Assembly: GCA_963555705.1 (NCBI GenBank)
Contig: OY743180.1
Coordinates: 40,952,129 to 41,016,128 of the forward strand
Origin: Ligustrum vulgare
Taxonomy: Eukaryota > Streptophyta > Magnoliopsida > Lamiales > Oleaceae
Direction of reading: 5' to 3'
Length of the DNA: 64,000 nt
Made by a program: the position numbers and the translations under genes. Under the pieces are notes generated by a model, which saw only the letters and a list, made by a program, of their open reading frames with translations, was not told where the DNA came from and searched no databases. This document shows, one piece after another, positions 13,101-24,850 of this stretch (position 1 is the first letter of the stretch; every line of letters starts with the position of its first letter).

Positions 13101-14312
13101 GCCCTTTGCCACCAGATGATCCAAGCTTGTTCTTATAGCCTTAGAGCTTTGTCCATGCTCCACAACATTAACTTTAGCCACAGCTGGATTGAATGCTTTC
13201 ATTTCAGAACCTTGGTTGTCTTCCTCGTTGAGAAGTCAAACAATAACTTCTTCAACGTTCATTTCCTTTTGCTTGTGCTTAAGATAGTTTTGGAAATCTT
13301 TCCATGAAGGAGGTAGCTTTTCTATCATTCCTGCCACTTGGAAGGATTCACTCATGACCATTCCCTCGGAGTGAATTTCATGTAAGATTACTTGGAGTTC
13401 TTGTACTTGATTGATTACAAGTTTGGAGTCCACCATTTTAAAGTCCAGGAAGCAGCCAACAAGAAATTTCTTGGCTCTGACATCCTTGATGTTATATTTT
13501 CTATCAGTCACAGCTGGATTGAATGCTTTTGTTTCAGAACCTTTGTTGTCTTCCTTGTTGAGAAGTCAAACAATAACTTCTTCAACGTTCATTTCCTTTT
13601 GCTTGTTCTTAAGATAGTTTTTGAAATCTTTCCATGAAGGAGGTAGCTTTTCTATCATTCCTGCCACTTGGAAGGATTCACTCATGACCATTCCCTCGGA
13701 GTGAATTTCATGTAAGATCACTTGGAGTTCTTGTACTTGATTGATTACAAGTTTGGAGTCCACCATTTTCAAGTCCAGGAAGCATCCAACAAGAAATTTC
13801 TTGGCTCTGACATCCTTGATGTTATATCTTCTATCCAAGGAACAATTCCTTAACCATTTTTATCGTGCAATACATGTTGTACTATGAATCTGCCAAGCTA
13901 TTCATCACATAATTTCGGCACAGGAAACCAGAATGCTTCCCAGCATCCACTATATTAATTTCCTAAATGTCTTCACCCTCTTCGAGTGCACGAGCATTCC
14001 AAGTCAAGAATCTTGCAAGGTTTAAGGTGATCAAATGGAAAAGTATCTTATGTTGCCACCATTTGAAATTCCTCCCATTGAATTTCTCCAGTTTTCCCTA
14101 TGGTTAACCAGAACAGTCACAGTTGGGGCTGCAGTTTGAGCTACTCTTTGTGTCACAACATGACTTGGCAATTTAGCCATAGTCTGAGCCACAACAAAAC
14201 TTGGTCCTTGTGCCACTACATAACTTGGCATAGCCATATCCCAAGTCACAGCCTAAGCCATAGTTTGGTTTTTAGCAATAGTCATATCCACTTTAGGTGA
14301 TTCGTTTGCCAT
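10137..14312 (-). pseudogene. Ty1/copia gag-pol, minus strand, heavily decayed
   Basis: Going down the coordinates: a gag start at 14312 (MANESPKVDM, soon stopped); a gag block duplicated at 13566-13838 and 13236-13511; a CCHC knuckle and protease at 12862-13047 (NCDKIGHKSMEC and LIDTGAT); a protease-integrase linker at 12521-12808; an integrase core at 11911-12225 (SDSCGEY and NGVVERKNRTL); the reverse transcriptase N-terminus near 11200-11400 (NQTWELVDLPSG and YKWIFKRK); and its YVDDM segment at 10709-10942. RNase H toward 10150 is degraded. Many stops and frameshifts separate the blocks, so it cannot be active. Order and flanking LTRs show it is one element. Confidence 0.88.
13179..13838 (-). 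repeat. 330-bp tandem duplication within copia gag
   Basis: The unit starting at 13179 (CACAGCTGGATTGAATGC) starts again at 13509, giving a 330-bp period, exactly 110 codons. The copies differ at only a few positions. Both carry the same TGA (minus strand, after EEVIV), so that stop probably existed before duplication. Confidence 0.93.
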
Positions 14313-14634
14313 TTCTTAGAAATTAAAAAAAATGTAAGTTTCTCTTTGAGATAAAAGTACAAACTCTTTTCACTTTCTAAAATCAAATTTTGTTTTAGAA
14401 AATTAGATATAAAATAGTAATATTTTTGAATGAAGACAGAAATTGGAATGAAAACTGAAACTGAAACTTATAACAAATTCGAAACTGTAATATAATTGAT
14501 TGATTTTCAAGAACCTATTTGAAACAGATTTGAGAAACGAAATTGTTTGAAATTTTTTTTTCCTAGGAAAACTAATTTGAAAAAACTATTTAACAAATAT
14601 TTCTTTAAGTTTGTAGGAAAAACATGCTAAAGAG
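14313..14634 (-). other. Untranslated leader of the minus-strand copia element
   Basis: AT-rich sequence between the gag start and the 5' LTR. The usual primer-binding site TGGTATCAGAGC is not recognisable next to the LTR, so it is mutated or lost. Confidence 0.6.
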
Positions 14635-15574
14635 TGACAAATCAAATTATAGTGAACAATGGACAATTAACAGTAAATAAAATAAAATAGGTAGAAAGTG
14701 GATAGAAAATTAATTGAACACCTGTAGCAGGGACATGTGTACAACATAGTTTTCTTAAAGCAATATTCGCCTTCTCATCAAATGAATTCGAGCGTTTACT
14801 TCCCAAGATACTGCAGCGTGAACTGCAGTGTTACATTCGAACTGAAAATGTGTCAAACCTAGATCACCAAGCTACTGAAGGAAGACAGAACTCTTGATAA
14901 TATTGTAAAGTCAGGAAACGAGACTTCGTGCAGTGTTGTTGTGTTTTTGAATTGAGGGAGAGCATTCAATATACATAGGAAAGGAGGAGTCTTCAGCCAT
15001 TGAATTATCTATAAAATCCACAATTACATTGCCCTTTTAATTCAAGGCATTTTGGAGTTGTAAATTAAGTGGAAAACCATTTTGGAGTTATGTTTCAAAT
15101 GGAAAAACGTAAAAGAAAATTTAAAAAGGTGGCTTGTACTTTGTGGCCAATTTTTGGTTCATTCGGTCCAACATTCGTGTATGTAGGTCATGCCCACATA
15201 CAAGTTAAGGCTTAAAGGCCAAGTCTGCCCAAGATTTGCACTCCCCATGAGTGCGTAGTCCATGGAAGAGTCTCTATGCAAAAAATGGTTACACCTTACA
15301 AATTGATCATAATATTTATGTTTGTCCGAAACCACTTCTTTATCCTATGTGAGATAACTACTTACACCTCCCCACATTGCCACTTTTTTTAATTTCCAAT
15401 ATGGGATGGCACTATTTATAGCCCCCATTTATTCCCACTTTGCCATTTCTAAACAACGTGAGATTGTAAACCCTTTTAAAGATCATCTCTCAATCCCAAC
15501 ACTCATTTAATGTGGGATTCAACTTCACATTCACTAGTTAAAATACCCTTGCCCAAATGTATATTTTCCAATGG
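14635..15574 (-). mobile_element. 5' LTR of the minus-strand copia element
   Basis: Homologous to 9242-10136. It shares TGACAAATCAAATTA at one edge and AAATACCC...TATATTTTCCAA at the other, with substantial divergence. The terminal TGTTG is mutated here. The TATA region (~14965) is altered compared with the other copy. No clean target duplication is visible; TAAAC occurs near both outer edges but not in exact register. Confidence 0.88.
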
Positions 15575-16139
15575 TAAACATGTCAAGTTAGATATACAGG
15601 AGATTGTAGATAAGAGACACAATGAGACAAGAGAAGAGAATGCTCTATTACAAGTGCTAAGGAACATCTTGAAGGATGCAAGGAAATGACAAGTAAGATC
15701 TATACTTCATTTATCAAGGACTTGACAATGATGTATTTGAGAAGATATCATCTGCAAACACTTACAATAAAATAAGGGGTCAAAGGATTAATGGTGTGTT
15801 CGATGGCTTGGTTTGTATTTATATATAGATTATTGTTATTTTCGAGTTAAAATATGTGATTAAAAAGTGGTTTGAAAAAATGTTTGTGGTTAAAAAGTTG
15901 TTTGTGGAATTATACTAGAGAAGATGAAATTAGGGACCAAAATGCACATATTATAAGGGAAATGCTTGAAGAATGCAAGGATAGAATTGTAATAGCAAAA
16001 TAGCAACTATGATAAAAACTTGTTACTCGAGAATTGGATGGAAGGCATAGTGTTGCATGTTTATCATCCAAAATTGTACAGATTGCACAAATAATATAGT
16101 GGACAAAGAGTCCATGTATTGTACCCATGAGAATTGAGA
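15575..16139. other. Unassigned segment with a short open frame and MITE-like sequence
   Basis: A 35-codon plus-strand frame at 15582-15689 reads like ordinary helical protein (EIVDKRHNETREEN ... LRNILKDARK) and ends in TGA. A similar short stretch (IREMLEECKDRI) follows near 15940. I do not recognise the family. Positions 15790-15910 hold a MITE-like repeat (GTGATTAAAAAGTGGTTTG and variants) resembling those at 6849 and 57470. Confidence 0.3.
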
Positions 16140-17731
16140 TAAATTAAACGAGAAAAATCAAGTTGATATTATGAATTGAATTCTAAATTTACAAGAAAAT
16201 AAATAAATAAATTCAAATAAAGCAAAAAAATTTGGAAGGAATGATTTTATATTATAAATGAAAGAATCGTGCTAGGATCTAGAATCTACTTTTTATTCCA
16301 TATTATGTATCTTGATTTAATGCTTAACAACAATTCATATGTAATGAAGATAAATGTTTCTAAAATATTTAAAACTCTCTTTCGAATGGTGAATTAAAAC
16401 TTATCCCTATATGCGACCCGCTTAAATTTTTATGATGAATGCGAACAAATAGGAAAACATTTAAAATTTATGAACATTTAAAGATTACATAAAGTATAGC
16501 GATATATTTCTATCCCCCTATCGGACTTCTGGCAATTAGAACATGTCTAACGAATTCCTAGTCTTTCGAACCTAAAAATATGTCACAGATATCACACAAT
16601 AATTAACTGCATAATTGTAGAAACATGAAGAATATAATTAATTGCTAAAAAAACCATAAATTATATTTAATTAAACAAAAATGAAAATAAGAAATCTGAA
16701 ATATTAAAAGCTTCATCATGATCCTAACACATTAGACTAGCCTAGATACATACTTGATAATAAATAAGAAGATTATGTATACTTCATCACCCGGATGTAG
16801 GAATTAATCTTCTTGAAGTAGAACTTTTGGATCATGAACACGAATCTTGAATTGCGCCTCATTTTTCTCTCTAGAGCTTGACCTCTCAATAATTATGTAT
16901 AATATGGCAGTAAAAATACGCTTCCTTCTTTACCTCCATGTAATCTCATATATATGATGAATTAAGGTCAAATCATATCCAAATTGAGTCCCCAAAAGAG
17001 TCCTAATCAAATAAGGAAATTTATATTCGCCTATTTTATGCGCAACTGTCAGTATTTTTATCATATCTTTCTCTTCAAATGTTACGGCCGCGACCTGAGA
17101 CTTACAGACGTAATTGTAAAAATCCTGGTATCCTGAGTTTTTTCCCGAGATTGGATTACGGCTGTGACATATGGCCCTTGCGGCCGTAAATATGCTTCTG
17201 ACCCTAAAACTTTGATCTTTCGACTAGGCTTGATCCGTTCATCTTCTCGGCTCGACTCCAACATGAAACTTGTTCATTTTCCTATGTAGAATGTTGTTGC
17301 ATTTCCCGTGTCTTGATTTCTCCTTTGAGCTCCTATCCCGTTGCACATCACACTTTGAATTTTACTATCCCAAATATAGGTCTCAAAGTTTGGCTAAAAG
17401 TTTGGATCATACCTTGTACGATTTCGTTTTCATCCTAAGTTCTTTTTTCAAGTACAACTTTAATTATGGAATCCAATATCATTCAATTGATCTCATGTGA
17501 TCTTTAATCACTCATTAACTTGTAGTCAGAATCAATAATTACAATTTAGTCCTCAAGCTTCGGATTTATTCTATTTTCAGTCATTTTTGTTCCTTTTTTT
17601 CTAATTTACTTCTAAACCGGTTCAAAACTAAAATAAAGAGAGGTTGCACTAAATTAAGTAGAATATAGACAAAACAGTAAAGTCAAATATTAGTTTTAGA
17701 GTCCAAATAAGTGCACAAAACACACTTATCA
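16140..17731 (-). mobile_element. Decayed minus-strand LTR region(s)
   Basis: At its right edge the minus strand starts TGATAAGTGTG (17731), the Athila-type LTR start seen at 57593. In the middle, 17083-17350 resembles part of the chromovirus-derivative LTR, including CTTGATCCGTTCATCTTCTCGG next to a motif array. The left part is AT-rich. It may be one LTR or a mosaic of two. The left limit is a guess and no coding sequence is recognised. Confidence 0.4.
17083..17189 (-). promoter_or_regulatory. Degenerate GGCC-palindrome array
   Basis: Four TTACGGCCGTAA-like sites start at 17083 (TTACGGCCGCGA), 17102 (TTACAGACGTAA), 17156 (TTACGGCTGTGA) and 17178 (TTGCGGCCGTAA). Intervals are 19, 54 and 22 bp, close to those of the intact arrays in the chromovirus LTRs. 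Function unknown. Confidence 0.6.
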
Positions 17732-17811
17732 CATAGAAGCTTCCCTTTTACAATAGCCTCAACAAAAATCTTCTAACGATGATCCTCCTTGATTCCGGGA
17801 CTAGCATAATT

Positions 17812-17824
17812 TGTTAGACACGCG

Positions 17825-17882
<58 letters not shown>

Positions 17883-18018
17883 TAGTATGTTGATATGTAT
17901 TGTATGTATATATTTTGTGTGTATAAATAGCTGGCCTTTGGTATACTTCTAAATAATGAAAACCAAGTAATTAACCTGCCTATTTCCAAGACTTTCCAAG
18001 TATATCTTCTTTATTCCA
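17812..18018 (+). mobile_element. Copia LTR fragment with (AG)n tract
   Basis: It starts TGTTAGACACGCGAGCG and ends near TTTATTCCA, just before a primer-binding site. It contains a TATA box (GTGTATAAATAGC, ~17920) about 50 bp after the microsatellite. The length of about 207 bp fits a small copia LTR. Confidence 0.65.
17825..17878 (+). repeat. (AG)n microsatellite
   Basis: An uninterrupted run of about 27 GA dinucleotides in the U3 part of the copia LTR, upstream of its TATA box. The length is likely to vary between individuals. Confidence 0.95.
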
Positions 18019-18028
18019 GTTTATACCT

Positions 18029-18041
18029 TGGTATCAGAGCC
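18029..18041 (+). other. Primer-binding site for initiator tRNA-Met
   Basis: TGGTATCAGAGCC is the standard plant retrotransposon site complementary to the 3' end of tRNA-Met. It lies about 10 bp beyond the inferred LTR end. Confidence 0.85.
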
Positions 18042-18042
18042 A

Positions 18043-18172
18043 TGAATGGAAAACATCAATCCTATCAATCAACCCCTTAGCTTAGATTCAAGTTCTACAA
18101 TCCAAACCTCAACACTTATAAACAACCTCACTCCATTTAATATGAATCCTACTCAAATAGTTTGGGAGTGAA
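18043..18172 (+). pseudogene. Copia gag N-terminus fragment
   Basis: An open stretch reads MNGKHQ in one frame and, from 18048, MENINPINQPLSLDSSS in another, reaching NPTQIVWE before a TGA. This matches the wording and position of a copia gag start just after the primer-binding site. It is cut off about 18185, where Athila-type 3' UTR sequence begins. Confidence 0.5.
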
Positions 18173-18185
18173 AAGAAGTGGTGAA

Positions 18186-19216
18186 GGTAAGCTTGAACTT
18201 TTAAGGGTCTGTAGTTCCTGAAATGTGTCATTAGTTGAAGAGGTCTTGGTCAATGGGTATAAACCATTGCAGCATAAAAATAGAAAAAATGTTGAAGGTC
18301 TTATTCTACTCTTCAAATGCCTTTTTGAATTGAGTAATTAAGCCTGAGTGGTCTTTCAAACCTGGTGCCCTTAAGTCGTCTGGCTTGGGAGCCACCGACC
18401 TAAAGCTTGCTACATGGGTCAATTAGGAAACAAGTACGAAGAGTGGACTTACACATAAGACAATGAAACATCTTTAACTTTTCTGTTTAAGCCTTTATGA
18501 CTCGAGTAATTAAGTCTAAGGGGTCTTTCAAACCTGGTACCCTAAAATCGTTTGACTTGGGAGTCACCAACCTAAAGCTCGCTACAGAGGTCATATAGAA
18601 AGCAAGTATGAAAAGTTCTGCACAAAGATGGTAAAAGACATGTATATAAAAAGAAAAAGTCGCCCATAAAAAAAAATTAAAATTGGTATAAGCTTGTTGA
18701 TTGAGACTTTGATACTAAAGGCATAGATTAGGGAACCGCCTACCATTGATTGTTTGGGCAGACTTAGCTAATTCTGACCACCTAGTATGGAAGAATACAA
18801 ATTTTTGATGTTTAGAAACCACATGAATAGAAGGGACCTTGGGATTCAAGAGAAAAGAAGTATGTTGTGATCATCCATGAGCGATGCAAGGAAAATCATT
18901 AGATTCATTAAGGTGACCACATGGGATTCAAGCTTGATTATGCATAACAAGCGACACAGTGTTAAATATATTCTTTACATGAGTAGGAGTTTGACATTGG
19001 CTATTCACACACACACTTGAAAATCTAGCATGAGATAACTAGAATTATTTTGCTTTACAAGTTCATAACTCTTGCTGAAGTACAAAATAATCTGGATTAT
19101 TGAGGCATATGGTATACATGTTGACATGACAAAAAATATTTGTACTTTGCTATTTTGATTCATTAGTATTGGTTTATCTTATTCGAGGACGAACAAGAGT
19201 TTAAGTTTGGGGGGTT
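18186..19216 (+). mobile_element. Athila-type 3' untranslated region
   Basis: Non-coding. It matches 54890-55700 in order: GTATAAACCA, the TTGAG...AAGTCTAAGGGGTC stretches, AGCAAGTA and CACACACACTTGA. It ends in a purine-rich tract (TTTAAGTTTGGGGGG) directly before the LTR at 19217, the expected 3' primer. No open frame is present. Confidence 0.75.
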
Positions 19217-20747
19217 TGATAAGTACGTTTTACGTATTTATCTTGGCTTTAAATTAAGACAATTGTAAGTATTTTAGGATAAAATATTTCTAATTATGTG
19301 TTGATTTTATTTTTTTTAGGAAAAAATCAAATTTGGATGTGCTTGGAGGAAAAAAGAAGAAAAGGGACAGAAACCGTACAAAAAATGACAAAGTGGGACT
19401 CAAGTGCAACTTCCAAAAATTGAAGAACTAAAATTGGCATAAATGAAGACATGAGATGTACAATTAAAGGCTAAGGATCAACTTGACTTATTTGGAAAAA
19501 TTGAGGTTTAAAGTAAAACCTACTATCTAATTATTATTGGGCCATCAATTGAAATTGGACTCTACTTTAACAAATCAAGGGGCCACTATATTAGGTCGGG
19601 AGGAGAGAAAAAACATATACATATATACATTGGAGCCGACTTTTGGAGACAGATATACACACTGCACTAAGGCAGCTTGGAGGAGTATATATACATTAGG
19701 GAGAGCTTTGGGGATTAATTAATTGGAGGAAGGAGCTAATTTAGGAGACAATATTGGGGGTTGTCAGATTTTGGTTGGCAGCGAGGAGAATTAATAGAGG
19801 TGAGGACTCTCCTTTGGATTTGAGTAGCCGGACGGTGGAAGGATTTGAGGACACGGCTGGTGGCTGATTAATAAAAGGCAGATTATTGGGCATTAGAGGA
19901 ATTAATTCAACAGAGAAAGAAGACTTCGGCGGTGAATTAAGAGGAGCTCTCGGCTAGTTTAGAGAAGAGGGCAGAATACAAGTTCCTTTGTTGCGTTAAA
20001 TTGGGTGATGTCTATCAATTATTTTATTTATTATTCATCAATTAATATGCTAGGCTAATCCCTTCTATGTATTGGATGAAGATGAAACTCGTTATTAATT
20101 TATTTCAATTCAATAATTAGTAGTTTAATAATTTCTTGTGTTGTCTTGATTGATCTTGCATGCTTATTATTATTATTTGATTGATTGGCCACCAATTAAA
20201 TATATTGTTGCTTGTTGTAGTCTTGGAAAAGTTACAATAAGTTGGAACATTGCATGATCAACACATGAACACTAGATGTTAGGAATAACACTATGACATG
20301 TGCAATCTAATGGATAATTGTGTGATTCAATGCGTTCTAAACATTAGTATTCGGACTAGGAATAGATTCTTTTCGTGTTTAGGATAGATTTAATTTGTCT
20401 TGGAAAAGAAAATTAGTTGCATGTGAATTATCGATTGTCAAGCAGCGCATGAATGATTTAAACTACAAATTGTGGAATTGAGATAGATGGTAACAAGTGG
20501 AGTCGGATTCCAATACATGCTCCCCATTCATATTTTACTCCCAAGCATTTTTATTTATTTTATTTATTCATTGCAATTTTTTAGTTAGAATAGCCAAAAA
20601 AACCATCTTTTTATCTATTATTTCACTTAATTGGATCGACGATAAACTAATAATTAAGACTAAAACTTATTCCTTGTGGGAACGATACTCTCAACTCATC
20701 ACAATGATTACTTGTCAACGATCCCGTGCGCTTATGGGATTCACATG
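19217..20747 (+). mobile_element. Athila-type LTR
   Basis: It starts TGATAAGTACGTTTTACG directly after a polypurine tract and runs about 1.53 kb to GGGATTCACA. Near the 3' end it has the phrase CCTTGTGGGAACGATACTC, common before the end of Athila/Tat LTRs. The beginning is homologous to the inverted fragment at 1-183. No TGGCGCC primer site follows, so the right neighbour is not its own leader. Confidence 0.75.
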
Positions 20748-20799
20748 AACAGTACTGCTTGTCATACCTACTAATAACTATGAAACCAAGACTTCATTG

Positions 20800-22744
20800 A
20801 TTTCATTGATCCAACAGTCAACGGTATTCCATTGATTTCAAGAAATTTGTAACATGCAGCGCATGAATGGAGTCCCAGCAGAAGCAGTGAAGATGAAATA
20901 TTTTTTATTCTCTCTTGTATATAAGACTAAAGCATGGTATTACTCTCTCCTAGCAAATTTAATCACTTCGTGGACGATCTTGAGTCAGATGTTCATGGAT
21001 AAATTCTTTCCACTGGGGCGAATGTCGAAGCTTAGGAGGGAAATACTAGCTTTCAGCCAACAGGAAGGGGAATCTATATTTGAAGTTTGGGAAAGGTTTA
21101 ATGAACTGCTCAAACAATGTCCAATGCATGGAATTTCGGTTCGGATATTAGTTCAATAGTTCTACAATGGGTTGATTTATGAGAATAAGAGGCACGCAAA
21201 TTTAGCTGCTGGAGGATCTTTGATGGATATGACTTACGAGGAAGCATCTGAAATATTTGAGAAAATGGCAGCCAACAGTTGCCAGTGGTATTCTGATCGA
21301 GTAGTGCAAAAGACTGGGGCAATCTTGAAGTAGATGGACTAACAAAGCTAAATGCAAAAGTGGATGCCATGGTCAAGAGGTTAGACAGTTTGGGGAAGCA
21401 ACCAGTTCATGCTGTACAAGCAAGTCAAGTGTGTGATATTTGTTTTAGAAATCATAGTGTACATGAATGGCCTGCTACAATTCAAGATCAGACAGTGTTG
21501 GAGCAAGAAACTATGTGGGAAACAATCAAATGCAAAAAGGACCATATTCTTAGACATATAATCCAGAATGGAGGAAGCATCCAAATTTTTTCCTGGTCCA
21601 ACACCCACAAGGGTTCCAACATCAACAAAAACAGCAATTGGTTCAACTTACATTAAAGGAAAATATGGACATGATTGTGTAGATGGTGAAAATTCAACAT
21701 GATATGTTGCAAACTCAACTAGCTAAAATTAAAGAACTAAAGAATTAAGTTGGGAAGTTGGCAGTAAATAGATTAGAAACACAGCTTGGACAGTTGCCTA
21801 GTAATACTGTAACCAACCCAAAGGAGCATGCTTGTGCAATCACGACAAGAAGTGGGATTTAGTTAAAGGAAATTAAAGTAGAAATAAATAAGGAAGTCAG
21901 GAGAAGGTGTTGAAGGAGATAAAGAGAAAGAATGAGTTAAAGAAACAACAATAACTTCATGAAATAGAAAAGCCAAATAATGAGGAGAGGACAGTGAAGC
22001 TGCCGGTGAAAGCTTATGTTCTTCCCTCCATTCCATATCCACAAAGGGTGAAAAAGAACATAGAAGATCATCAATTCTCAAAATTTCTCGAGATGCTCAG
22101 AAAATTGCATGTAAACATCCCATTTATTGAAGCAATAAAGGAGATCCCAAGCTACTCAGAATCTTTGAAGGGTGTGATGACTAAAAAAAGGATGCTTGAA
22201 GACTATGAGATGGTGTGTTGAATGAGGAATGTAGTGCAATCCTTCAGAATAAGTTACCACCGAAGTTAAAAGATCCAGAGAGTTTCTTTATTCCTTGCTA
22301 TATTGGTGATTTAAAAACTGATAAAGTTATATGTGATTTGGGTTCTAGCATTAATTCAATGCCCCTTTATGTTTACAGGAAATCGGATTTAGGAGATCCC
22401 AAAACAAAAACCATCATGTTGTAGCTGATAGGTCAATTCGTTGTTCATATGGAGTGATGGAGGATATGCTAGTAAAGATAAAAAAGTTTGTATTTCTAGC
22501 AGATTTTGTGGTCTTGGATATGGAGGGGGATTAGAAGATGCCTTTGATCCTAGGGAGACCATTCCTTGCTATTGCAAAGACTTTAATTGATTTCGAGAAA
22601 AGGGAGGTAATATTTATAATGGAAGAAGAAAAAGTTACATTCAACCTTACTCAAATGGAGAACAACGACCCAAATCCCAAAAATTGTTCAAGAATTGAGG
22701 TGGAACCAACTTTTGGTAAAAAGGGAAAGCTAAAAGTCAAATGA
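20800..22744 (+). pseudogene. Athila-type gag-protease remnant without pol
   Basis: Blocks in order: a gag capsid block from ~20854 (MNGVPAEAVKMKYF; PLGRMSKLRREILAFSQQ; WERFNELLKQCPMHGI); a degraded middle; the conserved pre-protease block at 21994-22221 (SIPYPQRVKKN; FSKFLEMLRKLHVNIPF; SYSESLKGVM); a protease-like segment at 22215-22424 (VICDLGSSINSMPL); and 22538-22744 (PLILGRPFLAIAKTLIDFE). Stops and frame changes separate the blocks. Directly downstream comes non-coding sequence with GTTGGGAGGCAACCC; no reverse transcriptase, RNase H or integrase is present. The same arrangement recurs at 43387-49146. Confidence 0.85.
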
Positions 22745-24850
22745 AAGCACGAGGCTTTTGGGAGCGTTGATGAAAAAGCCAAAAAGGGAGACAATGCCTC
22801 GACAACGAATCTTGAACCACCATAAGGAATCTTCCAAAAGTCAAGATTTAGACTTTAAAAGGATCACTTGTTGGGAGGCAACCCAATTTTCTATCATTTT
22901 CACTTATTACGCTTTATTTAGTGCTTTGATAGTAGTTTATGACTTATTTGCATTATTTGTTTTTGAGAGCATCAATTGAGTTATCATGCTAACCGCACGA
23001 TCTTTATGTTACATTAGGGAGTTGTTAAAAGCATGATCATTGTTTGTAGGAGTTTAAGCATCAATTTCATCATTGAGTTCTAGCCTAAAATTGTGGAAGC
23101 ATTACTTGGAGCATTGTGATATTCAACAGCATGTTCATTCATTTGAAAATTACTTTCATTCTTGTTTGATAAGTGTTAATTCATAAGAATTAGCATGGCA
23201 TGTAGTTCCATACACAAACAAAGTATAGTTGTTTTAGTGCATGAATAACAAGGTATTTAGGGGTTGACAAATTGAATTGAAATTGAAAATTTCATGACAA
23301 AGGTGTTCAACCGAGTCATGGCACGCCCACGCCCACTAAATTGTGGTGGCCACGCGCATAACATAAAATTCAGTAGATGCTACAGGTTTGCACTGCATGG
23401 CCACCAGAAAGTCTACTACGTTCTGCAGTTTTTAAGTTAAACCAAGCACTTTTTAAATTTCATAATGTCAAGCTTGTTTTTCCCCCAAATTCACCCAAAC
23501 CTATCACACCATTTGATTTGTATACATCTCACTTGAATTTTAGCATCATAGAAGTTAGCTTCACATCAAAATCTCTCCAAAAGGTATGATTCTCTTCACT
23601 ACATTGCAATTTACAAATTTCAAAGGGCTTTCTTGCTTTTATGAGTAGTTTGATGTTATGAGTATTTTAATTATGGACTAGGATAAGTTTTGATGATAGA
23701 TTGGTTTTGGAAACTAGGTGAAAATTTTGGGATAATTTCAAGCTCCAAACTTTATGATTTCCCTTTGTTCTAACTAGTGCTCACCATGTGTTTGATAAAA
23801 CGTTTCTGAGAACTTTTCATCAAATTCTTGCAAAACCCTTTGAAACATCATCTTCAATTTAGGTTTGACTTTGATTAAGTGCCATTACTTCATGATTTGA
23901 ATCTTCACAATGCATAAAAATTAGATTAAGTATGATAGGAACCTCTAGGCACCACTACAAAGTCACTGTAGGGCATATCACCGATTTTTCAGCCAGCAGT
24001 GACCACTTTACCATCCTGTTTCCCAACCCGATTGGACTCCAAACGCTTGAAATTTTTTACATGTTTTAGACCTTATTATCATGTACTTTCATATGTCCGA
24101 AGATGGCTCAAGTAAATCTTAATTTTTCATGGTGATGTCGGGGCCTGAATATGGATAGTCAAACATGTTTTAAAATCCAGATTTATGCCTTATTCCTAGT
24201 TTGGGGGTGTGAGAGTTGATTTAGTTTAGTTTATTGATGGTGTTTACTCTTATAATGTTGTTTCTATCTTATTTTAAAGGAAAACACCACTTCAAACACC
24301 TCAAACCAAACTTGGAAAAGTGAGAAAAGGGTCGAAACATCCAAGTGAATTCAAAGGAAAAACTTCAAGTGATTGCAATGCATCTCCAAACCCGGGAAGT
24401 ACTTGAGCTCCTCTCTTATGTGTTTATTTATTTATTATATCTTTTTGACATACATTGAGGGTAAAGTATATTTCTAGTTTGAGGGTGGATATCTCATTCT
24501 TTGTATTGATTCGATTTTTCTTGGGTTACGAAAAAATTCAAAATTTTTGTTGATTTGTTTATTGCCTAGGAAATAATTTAGATTGACTTTGTGCTTTAGT
24601 TAGAATAATGGAAAACATTAAAAACTTGATTTTTCTTGACTAGTTATTCATTTTAGATTTTCATCTTCTCGAGCACATAGCCATTGTTAAATTATTACTT
24701 GTGTAGGAATGTGTTTGATATATGTGGGCGTAGTTATCCAAAAGGAACATAGGTGTGACTTTTCAATCCTGAAACTTAGATATTTAGACATCCCGACCCT
24801 AAATTAGAACGAGCAGTTTTGGGGTGGAAAGGTTAGTATATGCATGTATA
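22745..24850 (+). mobile_element. Athila-type long 3' UTR
   Basis: About 2.1 kb without a supported gene. Landmarks shared with 49147-51178 include GACTTTAAA...TTGTTGGGAGGCAA (~22850), CTCCAAACCCGGGAAGTAC (~24384), ACATTGAGGG...TCTAGTTTGAGGGTG (~24450) and CCCGACCCTAAATTAGAAC (~24797). GGCC-rich words occur near 23320-23400. Homology ends about 24850; the sequence that should follow is at 18186-19216, suggesting rearrangement. Confidence 0.75.
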
